A stretch of DNA of 34,305 nucleotides from Flavobacteriaceae bacterium (GTDB lineage Bacteria; Bacteroidota; Bacteroidia; Flavobacteriales; Flavobacteriaceae): contig JAUXGV010000007.1 in the NCBI GenBank assembly GCA_030621915.1, positions 1 to 34,305 of the forward strand, written 5' to 3'. Shown piece by piece: positions 1 through 7,775 of this stretch (its first letter is position 1; every line of letters starts with the position of its first letter). The notes beneath the pieces were generated by a model that was not told where the DNA came from, made no database searches, and was given only the letters and a program-made list of their open reading frames with translations. A program made the translations under genes and the position numbers.

Positions 1-74
1 GGGTCTGGTTCGCTACAACTAATTTGAATACCCACTAATATTAATAAACTCCATAAAATCAAATACTTGTTCAT
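1..74 (-). CDS. Partial lipoprotein (N-terminus only)
   Basis: The minus strand encodes 24 codons starting at the ATG at 74 and running off the left edge. They read as a short hydrophobic signal peptide (MNKYLILWSLLILVGIQ) followed by ISC and then SEPDP, the usual shape of a Bacteroidota lipoprotein: charged N-terminus, hydrophobic core, lipobox-like Cys at position 20, then acidic and proline residues. The mature protein lies outside the window, so function cannot be said. It is divergent from the sigma factor gene with about 180 bp between them. The reading frame is short, so this rests mainly on the signal-peptide pattern. Confidence 0.6.
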   Translation of the reverse strand, partial: MNKYLILWSLLILVGIQISCSEPD

Positions 75-182
75 CGTCAAAATTTTTATTACATGTGTCA
101 ATAACTATGCCACTTTTACCCCAATGGTTTGCTATTAATTTTGTCGCAATTTATAAAATATATTACATTTTTATTTTAGTGA

Positions 183-211
183 TGTAACAAAGTTTTAACT
201 TGTTCGTCGTA
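183..211 (+). promoter_or_regulatory. Candidate ECF sigma autoregulatory promoter
   Basis: GTAAC at 184-188 and CGTC at 205-208 are separated by 16 nt, the classic -35 AAC / -10 CGT arrangement of ECF sigma promoters, about 45 nt upstream of the sigma gene start. A second candidate of the housekeeping Bacteroidota type lies further up: TAATTTTG (TAnnTTTG) at 136-143 with TTTT at 114-117, 18 nt apart. ECF genes are often autoregulated, so the closer site is preferred. No clear promoter was seen for the divergent lipoprotein. Confidence 0.55.
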
Positions 212-257
212 AAGATGTACTAAGATGATGAAATTAGTTTTTTGAGTAAAAATTAAC

Positions 258-767
258 ATGAACCAAACAGAATTTTTAAATAAAGTTTTACCCTTTAAAG
301 ATAAGGTCTTTAGATTGGCTAAGAGATTGCTTGTTTCTTCTGATGAAGCAGAAGATGCTACACAAGAGCTTTACTTTAAGCTATGGAAGAATAAAGAAAA
401 AATAAAGACTTATGATAATGTAGAGGCATATGCAATGAGAATGACAAAAAATTATTGCTTGGATCAGTTAAAATCAAAAAGAGCTTCAAATTTAACCTTG
501 ATTCATAGTAATTATAAGGATGAAAATGTTGAATTACAAAATAAGATAGAGGCTGAAGATAGCACATCGATCATTGAAAAAATGATGGAGAGTTTGCCGG
601 AAAAACAACGAATGATTATCCAATTAAGAGATATTGAAAACTATGAATATCATGAAATTGGTAAAGTATTAAACATGGAACCTACGGCAATTAGGGTTGC
701 ATTGTCAAGAGCAAGAAAAGCATTAAGAGAAAAATTTTTAAAACACCAAAATTATGGAATTAGCTAA
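258..767 (+). CDS. ECF-type RNA polymerase sigma-70 factor
   Basis: This 169-residue protein has the two-domain layout of an ECF sigma factor. Region 2 covers about residues 10-77, with the core-binding stretch SSDEAEDATQELYFKLWKN and the DNA-melting stretch ending near residue 75. Region 4 covers about residues 105-158, with LPEKQRMIIQLRDIE and the helix-turn-helix ending in AIRVALSRARKALRE. The length is normal for the family. It overlaps the next gene by 14 nt (754-767), so the two are probably translationally coupled, and it is followed by a membrane protein and two DUF4252 proteins, a cluster often seen in Flavobacteriia. It probably directs transcription of its own operon, since an ECF-type promoter sits just upstream. 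The inducing signal is unknown. The sigma call is firm; the regulon is inference. Confidence 0.95.
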   Translation: MNQTEFLNKVLPFKDKVFRLAKRLLVSSDEAEDATQELYFKLWKNKEKIKTYDNVEAYAMRMTKNYCLDQLKSKRASNLTLIHSNYKDENVELQNKIEAEDSTSIIEKMMESLPEKQRMIIQLRDIENYEYHEIGKVLNMEPTAIRVALSRARKALREKFLKHQNYGIS

Positions 768-1185
768 AATTGAAAAGTTATTAGAAAAATACTTGGCGGC
801 AGAAACCACTTTGAAAGAAGAAAATGTTTTGAAAAATTATTTTTCTCAAGAAAATGTTCCTGAGCACTTGGAAGAGTATAAAAGTATGTTTAATTATTTT
901 ACAAACAGTTCTTTGGATGTTTCAGCCAAAACTATTTCATTGCCACAGAAAAAGAATGGATCCATCATGAAATGGTTATCAGTGGCAGCAATGGCAATAC
1001 TATTTGTAGGAATTTATTCCTTAAGCCAAAATAATTTAACAGAAAAAGAAGAAGCCATGCTGGCATACCAAGAAACTCAAAAAGCATTAAATCTCATTTC
1101 ATTAAATCTAAATAAAGGCAATAATGCCATCGCTCAATTACAAACATTTGAAAATACACAGAATAAAATTTTTAAAAATAAATAA
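754..1185 (+). CDS. Single-pass membrane protein, candidate anti-sigma factor
   Basis: This 143-residue protein has an acidic, helical N-terminal part (residues 1-70, beginning MELAKIEKLLEKYLAAETT), one predicted membrane helix at about 73-90 (WLSVAAMAILFVGIYSL) and a short C-terminal part of about 50 residues. That is the topology of a membrane anti-sigma factor: cytoplasmic sigma-binding domain, one helix, periplasmic tail. The N-terminal LEKYLAAETTLKEENVLKNYF stretch resembles the start of many Bacteroidota anti-sigma-like proteins, where a score-like helix is followed by a Phe or Tyr. There is no HxxxCxxC zinc motif. The start overlaps the sigma gene by 14 nt, strongly suggesting co-expression. 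The anti-sigma role comes from context and topology, not from a recognised catalytic or binding motif. Confidence 0.65.
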   Translation: MELAKIEKLLEKYLAAETTLKEENVLKNYFSQENVPEHLEEYKSMFNYFTNSSLDVSAKTISLPQKKNGSIMKWLSVAAMAILFVGIYSLSQNNLTEKEEAMLAYQETQKALNLISLNLNKGNNAIAQLQTFENTQNKIFKNK

Positions 1186-1205
1186 TCCACTTAAATAAAT
1201 AGATC

Positions 1206-1718
1206 ATGAAAATCAATAAAATTATTATAGTATTAGCCTTGGCTATCGTACCATTTGTTATCAATGCGCAATCTCAATTTGATAAATTTGAGGATATGGA
1301 AGGTGTTTCATCCGTAATTGTAAGTCAGAAAGCTTTTGACCTTATGAAAACTATTGGAGCAGAGTCAGATGATGAATATTTAGAATTGATAAATAATTTA
1401 AAGTCACTAAAAGTTTTTGCTACTGAAAGTGCATCCGTAGCAACTAAAATGGCTTCTGAAGTAAGCAATTATCTTAAAACGGCTAAATTGGAGGAATTAA
1501 TGAGAGCCAATGATGATGGTAATAACGTAAAAATTTACATCAAAGAAGGATCCAGTGCCAATTATGTAAAGGAATTGTTCATGTTTGTAAAATCAAATGA
1601 TGATCAAACAGTTATAGTTTCATTAACCGGTAATATTGATTTAAAACAAATTTCAAAACTTACGGATAAAATGAATATTCCAGGAGGTGAGCACTTAAAT
1701 AAAGCAGGTAAACAATAA
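1206..1718 (+). CDS. DUF4252 domain protein, exported
   Basis: This 170-residue protein begins with a Sec signal peptide (MKINKIIIVLALAIVPFVINAQ, cleavage expected before Q or S near residue 22-23). The rest matches the DUF4252 pattern: a segment opening with FDKFEDMEGVSSVIVSQKAFDLM, a middle part on shared residues such as LKSLKVFATES, and a C-terminal strand-rich part with VIVSLTGNIDLKQISKLTDKM. DUF4252 proteins have no known biochemical activity. The gene follows the membrane protein by 20 nt and precedes a second DUF4252 gene by 6 nt, so all four genes look like one operon. It may be an envelope target or a sensor for the sigma system; that is inference. Confidence 0.8.
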   Translation: MKINKIIIVLALAIVPFVINAQSQFDKFEDMEGVSSVIVSQKAFDLMKTIGAESDDEYLELINNLKSLKVFATESASVATKMASEVSNYLKTAKLEELMRANDDGNNVKIYIKEGSSANYVKELFMFVKSNDDQTVIVSLTGNIDLKQISKLTDKMNIPGGEHLNKAGKQ

Positions 1719-1724
1719 GGTAAA

Positions 1725-2273
1725 ATGAAAAAATCAATATCAATATTCGTATCTATAATACTTTTTGCCATGGTTATGATATCATGTGAGAATGAACAAA
1801 GTTTACAAAAGTATTATGTAGAAAGTGAACAAAGTGATAATTTTATATCTCTGGATATACCCGCTAGTATCATTAGTTTAAAAGAGGATGTTTCTCCTGA
1901 AACTAAGGAAACATTGAAATCTTTAAGAAAATTAAATGTTTTAGCCTTTAAACTGGATGAAGACAATAATGAAGAATTTCTTTCAGAAAACAATAAAATC
2001 AAAAAGATTTTGAAAAATAAGAAATTTAAAGAATTGATGAGAGGGAAACATGAAAGCATCAATTTTATAATTAAATACCTGGGAGATGATGATGAATTGG
2101 ATGAAGTAATTCTATATGCATCTGATAAATCTAAAGGGTTTGTTGTAGCACGAGTCTTGGGTAATGGAATGAAACCGGATAAGATTATGAAATTATTAAA
2201 TGATTTGGACAATCTTGATAAGGATAATCCAGCCTTGGCACAATTAGAAGGATTGTTAGGTGATTTTAATTAA
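1725..2273 (+). CDS. DUF4252 domain lipoprotein
   Basis: This 182-residue protein carries a lipoprotein signal (MKKSISIFVSIILFAMVMISC, Cys at about 21). It shares the DUF4252 layout of its upstream neighbour: LRKLNVLAFKLDED in the middle and DKSKGFVVARVLGNGMKPDKIMKLLNDLD near the end, matching the neighbour's VIVSLTGNIDLKQISKLTDKM. The two are probably an old tandem duplication in which one copy is lipid-anchored and the other soluble. It is the last gene of the ECF operon, followed by a strong terminator at 2292-2329. Biochemical role unknown. Confidence 0.8.
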   Translation: MKKSISIFVSIILFAMVMISCENEQSLQKYYVESEQSDNFISLDIPASIISLKEDVSPETKETLKSLRKLNVLAFKLDEDNNEEFLSENNKIKKILKNKKFKELMRGKHESINFIIKYLGDDDELDEVILYASDKSKGFVVARVLGNGMKPDKIMKLLNDLDNLDKDNPALAQLEGLLGDFN

Positions 2274-2291
2274 AATAAAATACATAGAATT

Positions 2292-2329
2292 AAAAAACTG
2301 TTTTGAAATTTTCAAAACAGTTTTTTTTT
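2292..2329 (+). terminator. Rho-independent terminator of the ECF/DUF4252 operon
   Basis: A perfect inverted repeat runs from AAAAAACTGTTTTGAAA (2292-2308) to its complement at 2310-2326, centred on CTGTTTTGAA / TTCAAAACAG, and ends in nine T residues (2321-2329). It lies 18 nt after the stop codon of the last DUF4252 gene. Because A and T runs flank the stem, it could work in both directions. Confidence 0.9.
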
Positions 2330-2366
2330 AACCAATTTTTAACCAATTCATCCATCGATAAAAACT

Positions 2367-2374
2367 TATATTTG
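2367..2374 (+). promoter_or_regulatory. -7 element upstream of the M1 aminopeptidase
   Basis: TATATTTG matches the Bacteroidota -7 consensus TAnnTTTG exactly and lies 35 nt upstream of the start codon. No good -33 TTTG is found at the usual 17-20 nt spacing, so this is a moderate call. Confidence 0.45.
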
Positions 2375-2409
2375 CTTTTTAATCAAATTATTAATTAATA
2401 ATATTATTT

Positions 2410-4863
2410 ATGAAATTGAAAATATTACTCCTATTCCTTGTTTTAAACTTTGCATTGGTAAATTCACAGGAAACAAGTGAAATCAACACAACTTATAGAG
2501 CTGAAAAAGAAAAAATCAGTGATTTAATTCACACAAAATTAGACGTAAAATTTGATTTTGCTAAACGTCAATTACAGGGTGAGGCATGGATTACATTAGA
2601 ACCTCATTTCTACAATGTTAATAATTTAACCTTGGATGCCAAGGCCATGTTGATCCATAAAGTTTCAAAAAATGGTAAAGATTTGAAATATGAATATGAT
2701 GGTAAAGAACTAAAAATAAATTTAGCAAACACTTATGGTAAAGGCGAAGAATACATGATTTACATCAAATACACAGCTCGTCCGGAAGAAGTTGAACAAG
2801 AAGGTTCTGCTGCAATCAATGATGCAAAAGGGTTGTATTTTATAAACCATGATGGTTCTGATCCGGATAAACCTACACAGATATGGACACAAGGTGAAAC
2901 GGAGTCAAGTAGTTGTTGGTTTCCCACTATAGATTCACCCAATCAAAAATCGACTCAGGAAATGTACATGACAGTTCCGAACAAATATGTTACCTTATCT
3001 AATGGATTATTAAAAAAGCAAACCGAAAATAAAGACGGTACCAGAACGGATTACTGGCAAATGGAGCAAAAACACGCCCCATATTTGTTTTTTATGGCTG
3101 TTGGTGAATTTAGTATCGTAAAAGACAAATGGAAGGATATTGATGTTGACTACTATGTAGAAAAAGAATATGAACCCTATGCAAAAGATATATTTGGATT
3201 GACTCCTGAAATGCTGGAATTCTATTCCAACTATACCGGAGTAGAATATGTATGGTCTAAATATGCTCAAATAGTGGGTAGAGATTATGTAAGTGGAGCT
3301 ATGGAAAACACAACGTCTGTTCTTCACGGGGAAATGGCTTATCAAAAATCGGGAGATTTAATAGATGAAAATACATGGGAAAGAGTGATTGCTCATGAAC
3401 TTTTTCATCATTGGTTTGGTGATTTGGTGACCGCAGAAAGTTGGAGTAATTTAACGGTTAATGAATCATTTGCAAATTATAGTGAGTATTTATGGTTCGA
3501 ACATAAATATGGGAAAGACTATGCTGATGCTCGTTTGCAAAGCGAAACAGAGGGGTATTTTGCAAGTGGAAGTGAAATTAAAGATTTGGTTCGATTTCAT
3601 TATAATAGCCGGGAGGATATGTTTGATGCGGTTTCATATAACAAAGGTGGGGCAGTTTTACATATGTTAAGAAACTATATTGGTGATGATGCTTTTAAGG
3701 CTGGAATGAAAGAATATTTAACAGCTAATAAATTTGGTACGGGTGAAGCTCATCAATTGAGGTTAGCCTTTGAAAAAGTTAGTGGCAAAGATTTGAATCT
3801 GTTTTTTAACCAATGGTATTTTGGCAACGGGCACCCAAAACTTAATGTGACCTATACTTATAGTTCAGATGCCAATATTGTTACCATACATGTCAAACAA
3901 GAACAGGAAAATGTTTTCGAATTTCCTTTGTTGATTGATGTATATGAAAACGAAGTCCCAAAACAATATGAAGTTTGGGTTGATAAAAAGGACAATGCTT
4001 TTTCTTTCAAGTATACAAAGAAACCTAAGTGGGTAAATGTTGGTGCTAATAAAGTTTTACTAGCTGAAATAACAGATGATAAATCTATTGAAAATTTTGT
4101 TTATCAATATAATTATGGTAAAAAATATGCTGATAGAAGGGAAGCTATTGTAGGTTTAGGGGAAAATCAAAGCGATGAATTGGCATTTAAAACTTTGACT
4201 GATGCTTTGAGCGACAAATATTATGAATTAAGAATCTTGGCTATTGATAAAATCGATATTTCCAAAACAAATGCGGGAACTGTTATTAATATTCTAGAAG
4301 GAATGGCAGTTAAAGATGATAAAACTTTGGTTCAGGCCAAAGCCATTTCTAAATTAGAATTACTTGAGAATGTAAAATATGTTTCACTTTATTCAAATGC
4401 TTTAAAAAGCAAGTCAAACTCTGTAAAAGGCAGTGCTTTATCTGCTCTTTACAAGGTTGATAAAGATACTTCAATGAATTTTGTTAACTCCATTGCAACA
4501 GATGAGGAAAGAGAGTCTATGAAGTCAGCATTGATTCCTATATATATTCAGGATAAAACAGAATCTCAAATTTCGTTTGTTGCAGGCAATTTATTTGCAG
4601 GGATGTTTTTTGCGGAAGACAGGGCTACTAATAATATCTATAAAGAAGGCTTCCAATGGGTAGTGAATTCTGATAATGAACAAGCAACACAAAATTTAGT
4701 GGATTCATTTGTGGAAACAGGAATCCAATATAAACAATATGGTGCAGATAAGATGGTAATTCAAGTTTTACAACAAGTTTTATCGCTTAAAAAGGAATCA
4801 GCATACGCCAATAAAGAAACTTTGATTAAAATAGTTCAGGAAGGCTTGACTAAATTTGAATAA
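2410..4863 (+). CDS. M1 family zinc aminopeptidase, exported
   Basis: This 817-residue protein has a Sec signal peptide (MKLKILLLFLVLNFALVNSQ) and all M1 hallmarks. The exopeptidase motif GAMEN is at 296-300, the zinc motif HELFH at 329-333, the third zinc ligand is E352 in VNESF, and a candidate catalytic tyrosine is Y410 in SYNKGGAVLHM. The N-terminal beta domain covers about 30-240, the catalytic domain about 240-480, and the rest is a helical, HEAT-like C-terminal region seen in many exported Bacteroidota M1 enzymes. It removes N-terminal residues from peptides, probably in the periplasm or at the outer membrane. It is monocistronic: a terminator precedes it and the next gene is convergent. 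No missing catalytic residue was seen. Confidence 0.95.
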   Translation: MKLKILLLFLVLNFALVNSQETSEINTTYRAEKEKISDLIHTKLDVKFDFAKRQLQGEAWITLEPHFYNVNNLTLDAKAMLIHKVSKNGKDLKYEYDGKELKINLANTYGKGEEYMIYIKYTARPEEVEQEGSAAINDAKGLYFINHDGSDPDKPTQIWTQGETESSSCWFPTIDSPNQKSTQEMYMTVPNKYVTLSNGLLKKQTENKDGTRTDYWQMEQKHAPYLFFMAVGEFSIVKDKWKDIDVDYYVEKEYEPYAKDIFGLTPEMLEFYSNYTGVEYVWSKYAQIVGRDYVSGAMENTTSVLHGEMAYQKSGDLIDENTWERVIAHELFHHWFGDLVTAESWSNLTVNESFANYSEYLWFEHKYGKDYADARLQSETEGYFASGSEIKDLVRFHYNSREDMFDAVSYNKGGAVLHMLRNYIGDDAFKAGMKEYLTANKFGTGEAHQLRLAFEKVSGKDLNLFFNQWYFGNGHPKLNVTYTYSSDANIVTIHVKQEQENVFEFPLLIDVYENEVPKQYEVWVDKKDNAFSFKYTKKPKWVNVGANKVLLAEITDDKSIENFVYQYNYGKKYADRREAIVGLGENQSDELAFKTLTDALSDKYYELRILAIDKIDISKTNAGTVINILEGMAVKDDKTLVQAKAISKLELLENVKYVSLYSNALKSKSNSVKGSALSALYKVDKDTSMNFVNSIATDEERESMKSALIPIYIQDKTESQISFVAGNLFAGMFFAEDRATNNIYKEGFQWVVNSDNEQATQNLVDSFVETGIQYKQYGADKMVIQVLQQVLSLKKESAYANKETLIKIVQEGLTKFE

Positions 4864-4887
4864 TTCAGTTTTTCAGTGATATTTTTT

Positions 4888-5096
4888 TAGAATATGATAA
4901 AAACATAACACTTAGATCATAAGTAGGTCATTAAAAAATTACATTAAAGTATTGATACAGTATTCTTTAGGGGTAATATCACTTATTTTTCTAATGAATA
5001 AAACCAATGCTGTAATCAAAAATAGAGAATGAATCCTTGTTATCAGTCTACATTTTAAAGGATAAATAGTTTTAACAAGGCTAACTCATTTCTCAT
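4888..5096. repeat. Diverged direct repeat, copy A (downstream of sulfatase)
   Basis: This stretch fills most of the 305-nt gap between the aminopeptidase and the sulfatase. It aligns in the same orientation with copy B at 6764-6979 over about 210 bp. The best part is 4931-5096 against 6812-6979, roughly 80 percent identical by eye with few gaps. Shared blocks include TTAAAAAATTA, ATTAAAGTATTGATACA, AATATCACTTATT, AAAACCAATGCT, ATCAAAAATAG, ATTTTAAAGGA and AACTCATTTCTCAT. Copy B lies just upstream of the sulfatase (read on the minus strand) and contains its putative promoter; in copy A the matching -7 box is degraded (GATAAAAAC versus GACAAAATTA). The remaining gap sequence, 5097-5168, holds nothing recognisable. 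Confidence 0.8.
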
Positions 5097-5168
5097 TTTG
5101 TGAAATTTAGTTTAATGGCTTAACTTTATGCACCATTAATGGTAGCAACTCCGATTAAAATGATAAAC

Positions 5169-6743
5169 CTAATGTTTCCAAAATGATTTATCTATTTCCT
5201 GTGGATATCGGTCGGCTTGTTTCTTCCACCAGGTATCCAATTCAGTCTTTAATTCTTCCTGAACGTCTGCATATGCTACATTGCCAAATACGTTTTGGGT
5301 TTCAAGAGGGTCATTAACAAAATCATACATTTCATAAATTGCTTTATTGTCAGCAACTGCTTTACGAATTATTTTCAAAGAGTTCGAACGTAACATACAA
5401 AGGTTTTTATCAGGATCATCACCAATAATAGAGTACACCTTGTTGTCCCATTCTTGAGTGCTATTTTCCGTTTCTATTAATGGAAGGAGGCTTCTGGATT
5501 CCATTTCTGGAAGGTTTCTCCAATCTTTATCACCGGCAATATCCAAAAGGGTGCCATATACGTCGAGAGAATTAACCAATTCATCTCGTACCCCTCTCAC
5601 GCCCTCCATTGCTGCAGGTTTGATAATCAAGGGGATTTTAGCACTTACATCGTACATCTCACCTTTAAAAAAAGTTCCATAAGCGGTATTAAAGTCACCA
5701 TGATCCGCTAAAAACACAATCCAAGTATTTTCCCATATCTCTTTTTCCTTCAATTGGTCAAACATTTTTCCTAAATAGTGATCTATCATAGCTATTTGCC
5801 CGTAATAGGCCGCTAAAACTTCTTTGTATTTACGTTCTCCCCATGAAGCGCGTAATTTCTTTGACAATTTACCAAACCCACTCATTTGGAATATAGGGCT
5901 ATCTTCTAAGTCGGCATAGAATCTTGGTCCAAGTTCTATGTCATCGGGGTTGTACATGGCGTCCCAAGGTGCAGGAGCCAAATAAGGCTGATGAGGTCCA
6001 AAAATAGAGGTGAAAAGGAAAAATGGTTTTTCGGGATCAGTGTTTTTAATGAAATTCATTGACTCATTTATTGTCCATGGAATATCATGCTGCTTTTCCG
6101 TACGCCAGCCACTTCCCATAATAAATTTATAGATGCTGTCTGGATAATAACTCTCATCACGATCAAAAATTTCAACAATGTCTTTTTCATGGTCTTTAAA
6201 ATGATTTTCCTTTAACCATTTAACATAGTCCGAATTTTTATCATCATTCGCGTATACTGAGTAAGGAGCATCATTGAGTGCCTTAAAATCAAATCCAAAT
6301 TTATCATCGGCAGGAACAAAGTGAAGTTTACCAACCATACCTGTATAATAGCCTTGTAATTTGAGTCGCTCCGTAAGGAGATATTGATCAATACTTGTAG
6401 TGCCCGCCACTTTCTTTTTAAATGGCACCCAATTGGTTACCATTCCATTTCCGGGAGGGTATATTCCTGTTTTTACTGATGCTCTTGATGGAGTACATAC
6501 AGGAGAAGGACAATAAGCGTTTTTGAACAGCATTCCTTCCTTAGACAACGCATCGATATTCGGCGTTTTTACAATTGAATCACCCATAGCACCAAATCGA
6601 TCAAATCGCATTTGATCGACCATTACCATAATAATATTTGGCTTTACATTTTTTTTCTCAACCTCTTTAACCGGTTCTTTACAAGAAAGAGCCAACACTA
6701 ACACAACTACGGTCATTCCTAATTTTATACTGATTTTATTCAT
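5169..6743 (-). CDS. Sulfatase (S1 type, Cys-type formylglycine), lipoprotein
   Basis: This 524-residue protein starts with a lipoprotein signal ending LALSC (Cys 21). The sulfatase signature is CTPSR at 83-87; Cys 83 is the residue converted to formylglycine. Other active-site features are the N-terminal metal site VDQMRFD (D43, Q44), GKLHF at 138-142 (K139, H141), GPH at 249-251 and ADHGD at 346-350 with K360 following. It should hydrolyse sulfate esters from glycans or other compounds in the periplasm or at the cell surface. Maturation needs an anaerobic-type or other formylglycine-generating enzyme, none of which is in the window. It stands alone on the minus strand, between two copies of a 210-bp repeat, far from the other two sulfatases. 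The substrate cannot be read from the sequence. Confidence 0.95.
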   Translation of the reverse strand: MNKISIKLGMTVVVLVLALSCKEPVKEVEKKNVKPNIIMVMVDQMRFDRFGAMGDSIVKTPNIDALSKEGMLFKNAYCPSPVCTPSRASVKTGIYPPGNGMVTNWVPFKKKVAGTTSIDQYLLTERLKLQGYYTGMVGKLHFVPADDKFGFDFKALNDAPYSVYANDDKNSDYVKWLKENHFKDHEKDIVEIFDRDESYYPDSIYKFIMGSGWRTEKQHDIPWTINESMNFIKNTDPEKPFFLFTSIFGPHQPYLAPAPWDAMYNPDDIELGPRFYADLEDSPIFQMSGFGKLSKKLRASWGERKYKEVLAAYYGQIAMIDHYLGKMFDQLKEKEIWENTWIVFLADHGDFNTAYGTFFKGEMYDVSAKIPLIIKPAAMEGVRGVRDELVNSLDVYGTLLDIAGDKDWRNLPEMESRSLLPLIETENSTQEWDNKVYSIIGDDPDKNLCMLRSNSLKIIRKAVADNKAIYEMYDFVNDPLETQNVFGNVAYADVQEELKTELDTWWKKQADRYPQEIDKSFWKH

Positions 6744-6763
6744 TGTGGTAGGTTTAATATTAA

Positions 6764-6979
6764 TTTAGTATATGACAAAATTAAACACATTGATAATTAA
6801 CAATATAAGTATTAAAAAATTAGATTAAAGTATTGATACATTATGCTAGGGGAATAATATCACTTATTCTTCTAATGAAGAAAACCAATGCTATCATCAA
6901 AAATAGTCAATTAACCTCTGTTTTCAATCCAAATTTTAAAGGAAAAGTAAATTTAACTAGGGTATAACTCATTTCTCAT
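6764..6979. repeat. Diverged direct repeat, copy B (upstream of sulfatase)
   Basis: This is the second copy of the repeat described at 4888-5096, in the same orientation and 1.9 kb away. It begins in the 5' leader of the sulfatase gene and covers its putative promoter (6776-6804), then runs to within 53 bp of the XRE gene. It contains a 30-codon reading frame on the plus strand (6875-6967) that is cut short in copy A by a TGA at 5030-5032. The simplest reading is a segment duplication that once included a second promoter, perhaps a second sulfatase gene; a mobile intergenic element is the alternative. Confidence 0.8.
6776..6804 (-). promoter_or_regulatory. Candidate sulfatase promoter
   Basis: On the minus strand TAATTTTG (plus-strand CAAAATTA, 6776-6783) is a perfect TAnnTTTG -7 box. 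ATTG (plus CAAT, 6801-6804) sits 17 nt further upstream and supplies the TTG core of a -33 element. The start codon is 33 nt downstream of the -7 box. Confidence 0.5.
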
Positions 6980-7031
6980 CCTAGGGAGGTAACGGGAATA
7001 GAAATAATATACTTGTAATTGGATTTGATAA

Positions 7032-7421
7032 TTATGGAGTATATTCTTTAAAAGTCCCATCAGAATAAAATATCACAATTCTTTCAATATTCTTTGTTGA
7101 ACCTGCTGTCGTTTTTTTTGATGAAAATGGTATTGTTTTTTTTACAATAATATTTTCTTCCTGAGAAATAATATGGGCAACAGGGGAGGGTTCCGTTTTT
7201 GGGAAATTTCCTTTGCCATTTAAAAACCAATAGAGGTCAACGGTTTCAAATTCTTTGATAACTTTTAAAACAAAATCCAAACTAGGTTTATTTCTTCCCG
7301 ATAATAAATGAGAAATACTTGAGCGTGGAATCTTGATTTTATCCGCAAAGGAAGAGGCTGATAATTGGTGATAATCCATGACTTTTTTTAGTCTAAAAGC
7401 AAAATCATTGTTGTTTATCAT
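7032..7421 (-). CDS. XRE/HTH_3 family transcriptional regulator
   Basis: This 129-residue protein has an N-terminal helix-turn-helix of the lambda-repressor (XRE, HTH_3) type at about residues 8-62. The recognition part reads SASSFADKIKIPRSSISHLL, followed by SGRNKPSLDFVLKVIKEF. The C-terminal half is short, charged and probably flexible. Many Flavobacteriia carry proteins with this layout (HTH then the LYWFLNGKGNFP segment). It is divergent from an M14 peptidase gene. Its own promoter (7443-7473) is overlapped by two GTTTACA sites, and two more lie toward the peptidase gene, so it probably represses itself and perhaps its neighbour. The regulator call is strong; the target sites are inference. 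Confidence 0.85.
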   Translation of the reverse strand: MINNNDFAFRLKKVMDYHQLSASSFADKIKIPRSSISHLLSGRNKPSLDFVLKVIKEFETVDLYWFLNGKGNFPKTEPSPVAHIISQEENIIVKKTIPFSSKKTTAGSTKNIERIVIFYSDGTFKEYTP

Positions 7422-7437
7422 TGTAATTTTTAATTCT

Positions 7438-7676
7438 GTTTACAAATGTAATCAAAGATTGTTTACAGTCAAAATGTTTTTGAAATTCGGAAGCTATATA
7501 TGTAAATATAAACATTAAATAAAGTAGTATTAAAATCTGGTTATAAATATTTTAATTAATAATTATAATTTGAAAAATTAAATGATCTTTAATTTGGTAA
7601 AATCAATGCATTAAATTTAATATTATTGTTTACAATTGTTAATTAATTAATTGAAGTGATTGTTTACAGTTGTAAA
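7438..7676. promoter_or_regulatory. Four GTTTACA operator-like sites in the XRE/M14 intergenic region
   Basis: GTTTACA occurs at 7438-7444, 7461-7467, 7628-7634 and 7662-7668, all in the same orientation. Several extend into palindromes: TTACA-AA-TGTAA at 7440-7451 and TTTACA-GT-TGTAAA at 7663-7676, giving a likely operator TTTACAnnTGTAAA. The first two overlap the -7 and -33 parts of the XRE promoter; the other two lie 110-150 nt upstream of the peptidase gene. XRE repressors commonly bind paired palindromes of this size. The rest of this 354-nt gap is AT-rich with no gene, hairpin or repeat that I could support. Confidence 0.6.
7443..7473 (-). promoter_or_regulatory. Promoter of the XRE gene
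   Basis: On the minus strand TTTG (plus CAAA, 7470-7473) and TACATTTG (plus CAAATGTA, 7443-7450) are spaced by exactly 19 nt. This is a full match to the Bacteroidota TTTG / TAnnTTTG promoter. Transcription would begin about 15 nt upstream of the start codon at 7421. Confidence 0.7.
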
Positions 7677-7775
7677 AGCGACACAAAATTAAAAATTAAA
7701 TAATCCTTGGTGATTACACGAAAATATTAATTTAGTAAATGTCTTTATTTTGATTTAATCCTGCGATAAAGCTAA

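Noticed and set aside
3461-3670. Plus-strand out-of-phase frame within the M1 aminopeptidase
   Set aside because: It lies over the catalytic region in another frame, with no start signal or family likeness.
6756-7741. Near-identical short blocks AATATTAATTTAGTA at 6756 and 7723
   Set aside because: Both are AT-rich stretches of about 20 bp with no wider similarity; a chance match is likely in this composition.
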